Origin: Daejeonella oryzae DSM 19973
GTDB taxonomy: Bacteria > Bacteroidota > Bacteroidia > Sphingobacteriales > Sphingobacteriaceae
Direction: 5' to 3'
Assembly (NCBI RefSeq): GCF_000422945.1
Contig: NZ_KE383964.1
Location: 124,001-188,000, forward strand
DNA: 64,000 nt
This document shows positions 37,019-45,489 of the stretch, piece after piece (the stretch's first letter is position 1; the number at the start of each line of letters is the position of its first letter). The position numbers were made by a program, and so were the translations under genes. The notes under the pieces are model-generated. The model was given only the letters and a program-made list of their open reading frames with translations, ran no database searches and had not been told where the DNA came from.

Positions 37019-39463
37019 CTATTCTTTCTCCATTTTCCAGGTTGAAATAATTCTGTTTGAATTTTCATTTTTTGATTTTAAGTAGAGCAGTTCATTTAAT
37101 TTGCCATTTCCCCAGGTGCTGATCATATCATCATAATAAAAACTTCCCGGATTTCCTGATTCGCCTCCCGGATATACTCCGTAAGCTTTTACGTTTTTAC
37201 CCAGTGCAACAATCATTCTCCAGGATGGTCCGTTGGTTTCATTCATGGCATTTACAGAAGTTTTAGAACCGCCGTTGTTTATGAAAGCTGAATTAAAACC
37301 TGCAATTTTTGCCAGATGAGGTACATAACTATGTTTTACATTTCCCCACTGCCAGTCTTTATCCATCGGCCCAAATTTTCTCTCCAGGCTGTCAACCGCA
37401 AATTTAAATGAAGCTAAAATCACATCTTCACGAGTTTCTTTAGAGGGTGTATTGATATTGTCAAACCATTTGGAATTGGGTTCATTTAATAATATTTCTA
37501 CCGTACGGTCGCGGGATGGATAACGCATCGGTACATTTTCTACAGTAAAATCATCACTCCATATCTGATTGATCAGTTCTTTCTGCCAGATTTCGAAAAT
37601 ACTTGCTCCTATTTGATCTGCATCGAAAAATTTATTCCATTTACTAACGATGTCGAAGCTTTGCTGCTGGCTTGCATTTAACTTTTGGGTATTAACCGAG
37701 CTCGACAATAGAGGTAAAATATTCTCTGCCAGAATGCTGTAGTTATCATTTTGTAAACTTCTTAAACTATCTACTGTAGCGTTTGTCATAACCGTGAGCC
37801 TGCTGTTAATACGTTTAGAGCGCTCATATCCGCTGAATTCCCAATTGATGTAATACGGATAAGATGGATCTGTAGAAAACTGGTTGGCGGAACTAACAAA
37901 ATTTCTCGGCGGATTTTTTACAGTAGGATTTTGCTCGGCAGGAATGCGACCGTTCCAGTCATTTACCGGATCGCTTCCATCCATCAAAAATTTGCCGTGA
38001 TTTTTCCATTTTAAAGGGAAGTAACCATTTGCGGTAATGCCAATATCACCTTCCATACTTGCAAAAACAAAGTTTTGTGCAGGTGCGGTATAATACTTTA
38101 ACGCCTGGCGGTAGTCGTCGTAATTTTTAGCCCTGTTAAGCATGTAAAATGTTCGCGTGTCATTTGAAGCATCATGAGCAATCCATCTTAAAGCATGTCC
38201 TGCCGGGATGTTTGAAGCCTTTCCAAATTTTTCAGGTTTCTGGTTATCCAGGTAAACTACCGGCCCGTGATGTGTGTAATATACCGTATCAATAATATTT
38301 TTTGAACCACTTACCGCGATATTTTCAATTCTGATTTTTACCGGATTCCACTTGTTATTATACCAGTATTCTTTTTTAGAATCGTCCTTAAACTTAATTT
38401 GATACCAATCCAGAACATCAGCTCCTACATTCGTTACTCCCCATGCTACCTGCTGATTAAATCCGATAATTACTCCGGGTGCTCCCGGAATAGAAACTCC
38501 GCAAACATTCATGTCATTTGAAATAAGCTGAATCTGATACCAGATAGCCGGTAAAGTTAAATCAAGATGCGGATCATTGGCCAGCATAGGAGAACCTGTA
38601 GAAGTTTTTGATCCGGCTAAGGCCCAGTTATTACTTCCGATACCTTCTTTAATCTGACGGGTTTTAATATTATATGAGATTTTAGGATTAACAGTTACAG
38701 CCGGTTGCTGTTGAACGGCTACAGGCTTAAAATTCCATTTTGTTCCCTGAGGGATTATGGGGCTTTCGCGAAATGGATAATCAGGAAATAAGTCATTAAC
38801 AACCTCCGGACCGAATTTATTAAGGATGTTGCTCATGTAAAATTCATTAGATCCGCCTGCAAGTGTTGCCGACATTAATTTTAAAAGCAATGCAGAATTA
38901 ACCGGATTCCAGTTCTCCGGCTTATAATTCAGAAGTTTAAATTCTATGGGATAATCTTCAGGATTTAATGAGGCGATATATGCATTTACACCTGCAGTAT
39001 AGGCATCCATCGTTTCCTGGATCTGCTTATCTTTCTTCATTTCCCTGACCATATTTTCTGCACCAAACATCATTCCCATACGTCTTTGATACCGGTCCAG
39101 TTCAATAGCTTTCGGACCCACTACTTCAGAAAGTCTCCCAGAGGCAAAACGGGTTTGAAAATCCATTTGCCACAAACGGTCTTTGGCGGTCATATATCCC
39201 TGCGCATAATACAGATCGTAATTATTATCAGCAAAAATATGCGGGATCATCTGATCATCGAACCTGATTTCTACATTTCCTTTTAAACCCGATAGAGTGA
39301 TGTCTTTTTGCTTGTCAACTTTTTTCTCTTCCGCGTTTTTCCAGAATCCATGGAAAGGATCAAGAAATTTTCCGAGAGGAGGGATGTCGCCCAGTTTAAT
39401 ATTTAAGGTAATAACTAAAGCCAGGGCAAACAGCAGAGAAAAAATTGCTTTAAAAAATTTCAT
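37019..39463 (-). CDS. Penicillin acylase family protein (Ntn hydrolase)
   Basis: An 814-residue precursor with an N-terminal membrane or signal segment (residues 4-24) and the features of periplasmic Ntn-hydrolase acylases: alpha-chain start IRFDDQMIPHIFADN, the spacer, and the autoprocessing site at G276-S277 in GIGSNNWAL, which frees the nucleophilic serine of the beta chain. AGSKTSTGSPMLANDPHL follows as usual. Natural substrates of this family include acyl-homoserine lactones and other N-acyl amines; penicillin use is not implied. It is divergent from a TonB-dependent receptor with 230 bp between them. Function cannot be narrowed from sequence. Confidence 0.88.
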   Translation of the reverse strand: MKFFKAIFSLLFALALVITLNIKLGDIPPLGKFLDPFHGFWKNAEEKKVDKQKDITLSGLKGNVEIRFDDQMIPHIFADNNYDLYYAQGYMTAKDRLWQMDFQTRFASGRLSEVVGPKAIELDRYQRRMGMMFGAENMVREMKKDKQIQETMDAYTAGVNAYIASLNPEDYPIEFKLLNYKPENWNPVNSALLLKLMSATLAGGSNEFYMSNILNKFGPEVVNDLFPDYPFRESPIIPQGTKWNFKPVAVQQQPAVTVNPKISYNIKTRQIKEGIGSNNWALAGSKTSTGSPMLANDPHLDLTLPAIWYQIQLISNDMNVCGVSIPGAPGVIIGFNQQVAWGVTNVGADVLDWYQIKFKDDSKKEYWYNNKWNPVKIRIENIAVSGSKNIIDTVYYTHHGPVVYLDNQKPEKFGKASNIPAGHALRWIAHDASNDTRTFYMLNRAKNYDDYRQALKYYTAPAQNFVFASMEGDIGITANGYFPLKWKNHGKFLMDGSDPVNDWNGRIPAEQNPTVKNPPRNFVSSANQFSTDPSYPYYINWEFSGYERSKRINSRLTVMTNATVDSLRSLQNDNYSILAENILPLLSSSVNTQKLNASQQQSFDIVSKWNKFFDADQIGASIFEIWQKELINQIWSDDFTVENVPMRYPSRDRTVEILLNEPNSKWFDNINTPSKETREDVILASFKFAVDSLERKFGPMDKDWQWGNVKHSYVPHLAKIAGFNSAFINNGGSKTSVNAMNETNGPSWRMIVALGKNVKAYGVYPGGESGNPGSFYYDDMISTWGNGKLNELLYLKSKNENSNRIISTWKMEKE

Positions 39464-39615
39464 CGGTGTAATTATATCAGGGTCTAAATATGTAAAAATT
39501 CATGGCCTTCCCCAAATGTTGTTTGTGAGAATTGAAGATATGGAACAGTTAATTTGCTCAAATGAAGTTTATTTTACTTCAAATTTTATTATGCATGCAT
39601 TAAATTAAAAATCAC

Positions 39616-39646
39616 TTTGCTTAAAATAAAATTAATACTAAGTTTA
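39616..39646 (+). promoter_or_regulatory. Candidate promoter of the TonB-dependent receptor gene
   Basis: TTTG (39616-39619), a 19-base spacer, then TAAGTTTA (39639-39646), one mismatch to TAnnTTTG. The leader of about 40 bases contains TTAACCAACTAA (39672-39683), also found before the maltose transporter. Confidence 0.55.
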
Positions 39647-39693
39647 TGACATAAAAATCACAGTAACCACCTTAACCAACTAAAATCGAATTT

Positions 39694-42591
39694 ATGTGTA
39701 AAATTTTTACCCGTTTAGCCAGTATTCTGCTCGTTATCCTCTTATCAGGATCAATGGTGTTTGCGCAAACAACCATTTCGGGTACAGTCACAGATCAGGC
39801 TACAAAAGAGAGTCTGGCGGGCGTTGCCATCACAGTGAAAGGTAAATCTATAGGAACTTCTACTAATGAAAACGGCAGGTTTTCATTTACGACCTCAGAA
39901 AAAACTCCTTTTACAATTGTTGTAAGTTATTTAGGATATAAATCTGTTGAGCAATTGGTAACAGGTTCAGCCTCAAACCTGGCAATCTCTTTAGAAAGCC
40001 AGTCTATTTTAGGGCAGGAAGTGGTAGTTGCAGCGTCACGTACTCCGGAGAGAATATTAGAATCGCCGGTTTCTATTGAGCGTGTTGGAGCACAGGCTGT
40101 TCGCGAATCTGCGGCCCCGTCATTTTATGATGGTTTAACAAACTTAAAAGGTGTTGAAACCAGTGCCCAGAGTTTAACATTCAGATCTATTAACACCCGT
40201 GGTTTTAACGCAAACGGAAACGTTCGTTTCAATCAGTATGTTGACGGTATGGACAATCAGGCTCCTGGTTTGAACTTTGCCGTTGGTAACATTGTAGGTA
40301 TTTCAGACCTTGATGTTGAAAGTGCCGAATTATTACCGGGTGCTTCCTCTGCCTTATACGGTGCGGGTGGTACAAACGGTACTTTGATATTAACCTCAAA
40401 AAGTCCATTCACTTATCCTGGTTTAAGCATGAGCTTCAAACAGGGTTTAAATCATGTGGATGACTACCAACGGAATCAGACCGGATTTGAAGATATGTCA
40501 TTCCGTTATGCCAAATCATGGAACAATAAATTTGCATTCAAAGTAAACGTTTCTTACCTGCAAGCAAAAGATTGGGAAGGACAGGATTATTCTAATTTTA
40601 ACCGTGCCGCAAATACTGCAAAAGCAGGTGACCGTGCATCAGATCCAAGATATGATGGCGTAAACGTTTATGGTGATGAACCGAACGCAGCTTATCCTAC
40701 TTTAAGTAATGTTGCTCAGCAAGTTCAGGCTCAAACCCGTGCTGGAATTTTAGCCGCAACATCAAATACAGTGGATATTGTTGCCGCTTTAAATGCTTTT
40801 TTACCTGCAAATGCAAGTGCAGCGCAAATTGGGGCATTCGTCGGTAGTTTACCAGCGCAACTGAGACCCACAGTAACTAATTTGATTCCGTTCTATTTTG
40901 GATTAAGAAATAATGTTTTGCCAAACCAGTCTGTAACCCGTACTGGATATGCAGAAAAAGATCTGGTTGATTACAATACTCAATCGTTTAAAACATTAAG
41001 TTCTGTTCATTATAAATTTAACGATAAAGTTGAAGCCGTTTTGCAGGCAAACTGGGGTGCAGGAACTTCTGTTTATACAGGTTCTGACCGCTACTCACTG
41101 CGTAATTTCAACTTAGGGCAATATAAAGCTGAGATTAAAGGAAGTGATTTCTTTTTAAGGGCTTACACAACTCAGGAGCGTTCCGGAGAAGCATACAATG
41201 CTACTTTACTGGGTACTTATATTAATGAGTATACTAATCCATCAACCCCATCTGCAGCCGGGCCAGGCTGGTTTGCAGAATATACCGCGGTATATTCACA
41301 AGCACGTTTATCAGGAGCTACAGAAGATCAGGCTAATGTTGCAGCCCGTCAGTATGCTGACAGAAACCGTGCTTTGCCGGGAACGCAGAGATTCGAAGCT
41401 GTTAAAAAAGATGTTGCTTCAAGAACTATCGGTCCTGCCGGCGGAGCCAAATTCAATGATAAAACCAATATGAATCATTTTGAAGGAATGTATAATTTAT
41501 CCAATGCATTCAATAATGTGGTTGAGTTTCAGGTAGGAAGTTCTTACCGTCGTTATGATCTTCGTTCTGACGGAACCATATTTGACGATCTTGGTAAAAA
41601 ATTAACTATTGATGAATACGGTGGTTTTGCTCAGTTAGGCAAGAAATTGCTTAATGACAAATTAAAATTAACTACAGCGGTACGTTATGATAAGAATGAA
41701 AACTTCGAAGGTCGTTTTACTCCAAGAATTTCGGGAGTATTTACTGTAGCACCAAACAATAACATTCGTGCATCTTACCAAAGCGGATTCAGAAATCCAA
41801 CTACACAAAACCAATACATTGATCTTTTAGTTGGAGGTAGCAGTGGTACCCGTTTAATTGGAGGCCTGCCATCATTACTGGATAAATACAACCTGAAATC
41901 AAATCCGGGTTACACATTGGCAAGCGTGCGTGCCGGAGCTCCTGAGAAATATGCATTTGAGCGTGATTTCAGACCGGAAAGTGTAAACGCTTATGAAGTA
42001 GGTTATAAAGGTTTATTGGGAAGTAATTTACTTCTTGATGCTTATTATTACTTTAATACGTACAAGGATTTTATTTCTTCTATTATTATTCTTCAAACAG
42101 AGAACGGACAGTTGCCAAGTGCAAGCAATCCGGCAAAAACATTCTCTACTACTGTGAATAATCCTGAGGAAGTTAAATCTCAGGGAGCTGCTTTAGGTTT
42201 AGATTATGTTTATGGTAAATTTAACCTGAGCGGTAACGTTTCTTATAATAAATTACAGGAAAATAACAGCGCTTTAGAAAGCGAATTCAACACTCCTGAA
42301 TACCGTTTCAATATCGGCTTATCTAATCGTGAAGTAATTAAAAATGTAGGTTTTAATGCGGTTTACAGATGGCAGGATAAATTTATGTGGTCTTCAACTT
42401 TTGCAGCCGGCGAAGTGCCTGCTTTCGGAACTGTTGATGCACAGGTTAGTGTTAAAATCCCGACGTATAAATCAACCTTAAAAGTTGGTGGTTCTAACCT
42501 TTTAAATAAGTATTACAGAACTTCTTTCGGTAACCCACAGATAGGCGGGATGTATTACGTTTCAATTCTGTTTGATCAGTTTATGAGATAG
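39694..42591 (+). CDS. TonB-dependent outer-membrane receptor with N-terminal carboxypeptidase-regulatory-like domain
   Basis: A 965-residue outer-membrane transporter. A signal peptide (residues 1-25, ending VFAQ) is followed by a carboxypeptidase-D-like domain (TISGTVTDQATKESLAGVAI), a TonB box EVVVAASRTPE near residue 110, a plug domain (NTRGFNANGNVRF, DVESAELLPGASSALYGAGG) and a beta-barrel ending in an aromatic-rich strand (YYVSILFDQFMR). It is not a SusC: the SusC-type VVVIGYG motif and a SusD partner are absent. Substrate unknown. A terminator follows, so it is monocistronic, and the neighbouring alpha-glucan genes have their own start. Confidence 0.93.
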   Translation: MCKIFTRLASILLVILLSGSMVFAQTTISGTVTDQATKESLAGVAITVKGKSIGTSTNENGRFSFTTSEKTPFTIVVSYLGYKSVEQLVTGSASNLAISLESQSILGQEVVVAASRTPERILESPVSIERVGAQAVRESAAPSFYDGLTNLKGVETSAQSLTFRSINTRGFNANGNVRFNQYVDGMDNQAPGLNFAVGNIVGISDLDVESAELLPGASSALYGAGGTNGTLILTSKSPFTYPGLSMSFKQGLNHVDDYQRNQTGFEDMSFRYAKSWNNKFAFKVNVSYLQAKDWEGQDYSNFNRAANTAKAGDRASDPRYDGVNVYGDEPNAAYPTLSNVAQQVQAQTRAGILAATSNTVDIVAALNAFLPANASAAQIGAFVGSLPAQLRPTVTNLIPFYFGLRNNVLPNQSVTRTGYAEKDLVDYNTQSFKTLSSVHYKFNDKVEAVLQANWGAGTSVYTGSDRYSLRNFNLGQYKAEIKGSDFFLRAYTTQERSGEAYNATLLGTYINEYTNPSTPSAAGPGWFAEYTAVYSQARLSGATEDQANVAARQYADRNRALPGTQRFEAVKKDVASRTIGPAGGAKFNDKTNMNHFEGMYNLSNAFNNVVEFQVGSSYRRYDLRSDGTIFDDLGKKLTIDEYGGFAQLGKKLLNDKLKLTTAVRYDKNENFEGRFTPRISGVFTVAPNNNIRASYQSGFRNPTTQNQYIDLLVGGSSGTRLIGGLPSLLDKYNLKSNPGYTLASVRAGAPEKYAFERDFRPESVNAYEVGYKGLLGSNLLLDAYYYFNTYKDFISSIIILQTENGQLPSASNPAKTFSTTVNNPEEVKSQGAALGLDYVYGKFNLSGNVSYNKLQENNSALESEFNTPEYRFNIGLSNREVIKNVGFNAVYRWQDKFMWSSTFAAGEVPAFGTVDAQVSVKIPTYKSTLKVGGSNLLNKYYRTSFGNPQIGGMYYVSILFDQFMR

Positions 42592-42614
42592 AATATCTTA
42601 AATAATTTGTTTAG

Positions 42615-42652
42615 ATGTCCCGTTCTTCAAAAAAGAGCGGGACATTTTTTTT
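42615..42652 (+). terminator. Rho-independent terminator after the TonB-dependent receptor gene
   Basis: ATGTCCCGTTCTT (42615-42627) pairs with AAGAGCGGGACAT (42633-42645) with one G-T pair, followed by eight T residues. Confidence 0.85.
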
Positions 42653-42765
42653 AATTTCTTCTCCTGTTTATTTATAGTAATATTCTTTACCTCTTTAAAA
42701 ATTCAAATTATAATTTCGCATTCTTTAATATAAGGCTAACTTAGTGTTTATTTAACACCTTATTG

Positions 42766-44619
42766 ATGAGATTAAAGACCATTTTATTTGCCATTTTTTG
42801 TGTTTTTTTTATTAATACAATTTCTGCTCAAATTCCTGAATTAGAGCGCATAGAGCCTGCCAACTGGTGGGTCGGAATGAAAAATCCAAAGCTTCAGCTG
42901 ATTGTTCACGGAAACCGGATTTCTGACAGATCCGTTACCTTGAATTATCCCGGTGTTCGTTTGCTTGAAGTTCATAAAGTCGAAAACCCTAATTATTTAT
43001 TCCTGGATCTGGAAATTAGTTCTGAAACAGTTCCGGGAACGTTCTCGATACTCTTTGAAAAGAAAAAATCAAAGACCTTGAAATATAAATATGAACTAAA
43101 AGCAAGAGAGCAATCAGATTGTAAATTTCAGGGCGTAACCAATAAAGATTTTATCTATTTGATTATGCCGGATCGTTTTTCTAACGGCGACAAATCCAAT
43201 GATGTGGTTGCAGGGATGAAAGAAACTTCATTGAACCGAGACTCCATGTATCTTCGTCATGGCGGAGATTTAAAAGGAATTATTAACAACCTGGATTATC
43301 TGCAGGAACTTGGAGTTACAACCCTATGGTTAAATCCCGTTTTGGAAAATGATCAGCCAAAAACTTCCTATCATGGCTATGCCAACACAGAAAATTATAA
43401 GATCGACCGTCGATATGGTACAAACGCCTTATATAAAGAATTGGTAGATAAACTCCATCAACGTGGAATGAAAATGATAAAGGATCTGGTTCACAATCAT
43501 GTTGGAAGTGAGCACTGGACCATAAAGGATCTGCCTTCAAAAAACTGGATACACCAATGGCCTGAGTTTACCCGTACCACTTATAAAGATCAGGTACTTT
43601 TTGATCCATACGCTTCAAAAAAAGATCGGTTAAGAATGACCGACGGATGGTTTGATCTCCATATGCCCGATGTAGATCAGTCTAATTTGTTCGTTCAGAA
43701 CTATTTTACCCAAAGTCATATCTGGTGGATCGAATATGCCGGATTAGATGGATTCCGTTTAGATACCTATGCTTATAATGATCCTGCTTACATGGCAGAT
43801 TGGGCAAAAGCCATTACATTAGAATATCCGAAATTTACATTCTTTGGTGAGACCTGGGTTCAGGGTTTGCCAAATCAAGCTTTCTTTACAGAAGGAAAAA
43901 CGATCAATCAGGGATTTGATTCCGGCTTACAATCTGTAACTGATTTTCAGGCATTGTGGGGAATTAATGAAGCTCTTAACGGAAAGTTTGGATGGAATGA
44001 TGGAGTAAATAAGCTCTATACAACAATTGCGAGTGATTTCATTTATAAAGATCCGACTAAATTAGTAGTGTTTTTAGATAACCATGATCTAGCCCGTTTC
44101 TATTCGGTTGTAGGTGAAGATTTCAATAAGTATAAATCCGGCATTGCCTGGCTATTAACTACACGCGGTATTCCCCAATTTTATTATGGTGATGAAATTC
44201 TGATGAAAGGATTTACAAATCCGGATGGTTTGGTGCGTTTAGATTTTAAAGGTGGCTGGTCTGGAGATAAAGAAAATAAATTCACAGCTGCCGGAAGAAC
44301 AGAGCAGGAGAATGAAGCGTTTAATTATGTTAAGAAATTAGCAAATTACCGCAAAAACTCTACGGCCCTGCAAACCGGAAAATTAATGCAGTTTGTTCCC
44401 GAAGATGGAACTTATGTTTATTTCAGATATGATTCTTCTAAAACGGTTATGGTTGTGATGAACAGCAATGATAAAGAAATCAATTTGGCTGCAGACCGTT
44501 TTACTGAGCGACTTCAGGGTTTCTCAAAAGCAATAAATGTAATTACCGGTGAATCATTAAATACAATCAATAACTTTAAAGTTCCGGCAAAAACAACATC
44601 GGTTTTCGAATTAAAATAG
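42766..44619 (+). CDS. Periplasmic GH13 alpha-amylase family protein (neopullulanase/cyclomaltodextrinase, SusA-like)
   Basis: A 617-residue secreted glycoside hydrolase that should cleave alpha-1,4-glucans to maltose and short dextrins. A signal peptide ends near residue 21 (TISAQ). An N-terminal beta-sandwich (to about 120) is typical of neopullulanases. The GH13 barrel has nucleophile D333 (GFRLDTYA), acid/base E362 (FGETW) and D441 (LDNHD), plus VHNHVG and the DRFSNGD calcium or loop region. I start at the ATG (42766); a TTG three bases earlier is in frame but needless. It is first in the maltose locus and lies 130 bp before the next gene. Confidence 0.9.
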   Translation: MRLKTILFAIFCVFFINTISAQIPELERIEPANWWVGMKNPKLQLIVHGNRISDRSVTLNYPGVRLLEVHKVENPNYLFLDLEISSETVPGTFSILFEKKKSKTLKYKYELKAREQSDCKFQGVTNKDFIYLIMPDRFSNGDKSNDVVAGMKETSLNRDSMYLRHGGDLKGIINNLDYLQELGVTTLWLNPVLENDQPKTSYHGYANTENYKIDRRYGTNALYKELVDKLHQRGMKMIKDLVHNHVGSEHWTIKDLPSKNWIHQWPEFTRTTYKDQVLFDPYASKKDRLRMTDGWFDLHMPDVDQSNLFVQNYFTQSHIWWIEYAGLDGFRLDTYAYNDPAYMADWAKAITLEYPKFTFFGETWVQGLPNQAFFTEGKTINQGFDSGLQSVTDFQALWGINEALNGKFGWNDGVNKLYTTIASDFIYKDPTKLVVFLDNHDLARFYSVVGEDFNKYKSGIAWLLTTRGIPQFYYGDEILMKGFTNPDGLVRLDFKGGWSGDKENKFTAAGRTEQENEAFNYVKKLANYRKNSTALQTGKLMQFVPEDGTYVYFRYDSSKTVMVVMNSNDKEINLAADRFTERLQGFSKAINVITGESLNTINNFKVPAKTTSVFELK

Positions 44620-44657
44620 AGAAGTATTTAATTTTATAGATCTCATTCTGTGGAAAT

Positions 44658-44716
44658 GCTTAATCATATCAAATGATTAAGCAAAATCTGCACCTTATCC
44701 GGAGGATACGCCGGAT
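44658..44716 (+). other. Two hairpins between the GH13 gene and beta-phosphoglucomutase gene
   Basis: A perfect 10-bp stem, GCTTAATCAT (44658-44667) with ATGATTAAGC (44673-44682), lacks a T-tract. A second, ATCCGG/CCGGAT (44697-44716), is followed by only three more T residues. They may trim or attenuate the transcript inside the operon; a full terminator is doubtful. Confidence 0.45.
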
Positions 44717-44748
44717 TTTGTAAATACATAATCGTTAACAATAATTTT

Positions 44749-45399
44749 ATGTCTCATATTAAAGCCTGCATTTTTGACCTTGACGGGGTTATCGTAGATA
44801 CAGCAGTATACCATTTTAAAGCCTGGAAAAGACTGGCCAACGAGTTAGGTTTTGACTTTACAGAAGAGGATAACGAAAAGTTGAAAGGAATCAGCCGCAC
44901 GCAGTCTTTAGAATTAATTTTAGGTTGGGGCGGAGTCTCCAAAACTGACGAACATAAATTGGAATTGGCCACGCTCAAAAATAAATGGTATGTAGAGATG
45001 ATTGATGAGATGCATCCGGAAGAAATTTTGCCGGGCACCCGCGAATTTCTTGAATCAGTAAGGGATGCAGGTTATAAAACCGCTCTTGGTTCAGCCAGTA
45101 AAAATTCTGTTAAAATTCTGGAGAAAGTAAATCTCATTAATTTGTTCGATGTAATTGTAGACGGCAATGAGGTTACCGCGTCTAAACCTGATCCGCAGGT
45201 GTTTTTAGAAGGAGCCAGGGGATTAAATGTAAATCCGGATGAATGTGTAGTTTTTGAAGATGCCATTGCAGGCGTGGAAGCTGCTTTAGCAGCCGGAATG
45301 AAAGTGGTTGGCATTGGTTCGGCAGAAACATTAACAGGAGCTGATCTGGTAGTTAGCGGATTGGACAAGGTGAACTTAGAAACATTAAAAGGATTATAA
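44749..45399 (+). CDS. pgmB: Beta-phosphoglucomutase (HAD superfamily)
   Basis: This enzyme converts beta-glucose 1-phosphate, the product of maltose phosphorylase, to glucose 6-phosphate. The HAD nucleophile and acid/base are D10 and D12 in FDLDGVIVDT; the cap domain has the GISRTQSLELIL segment with the Arg that contacts the substrate phosphate. GSASKNS and FEDAIAGVEAA complete the HAD motifs. Length, 216 residues, is typical. Its place directly upstream of the GH65 phosphorylase strongly supports the specific call over other HAD sugar phosphatases. Confidence 0.92.
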   Translation: MSHIKACIFDLDGVIVDTAVYHFKAWKRLANELGFDFTEEDNEKLKGISRTQSLELILGWGGVSKTDEHKLELATLKNKWYVEMIDEMHPEEILPGTREFLESVRDAGYKTALGSASKNSVKILEKVNLINLFDVIVDGNEVTASKPDPQVFLEGARGLNVNPDECVVFEDAIAGVEAALAAGMKVVGIGSAETLTGADLVVSGLDKVNLETLKGL

Positions 45400-45489
45400 A
45401 AAGTGCTAATCAATCTTGAGAATCTGAATTTCAATTTATCAGATTTGCTCAAAAGCTGGAAGGCCAATATTTAAATACTATTTTTTTAA

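Noticed and set aside
39464-39693. Riboswitch upstream of the TonB receptor
   Set aside because: No conserved cobalamin, TPP or other riboswitch core was recognised; the region is AT-rich with a plain promoter.
39694-42591. SusC assignment for this receptor
   Set aside because: It lacks the VVVIGYG signature and no susD gene follows; a general TonB-dependent receptor is the safer call.
42763-42768. TTG start for the GH13 gene at 42763
   Set aside because: An ATG follows immediately in frame and starts a normal signal peptide.
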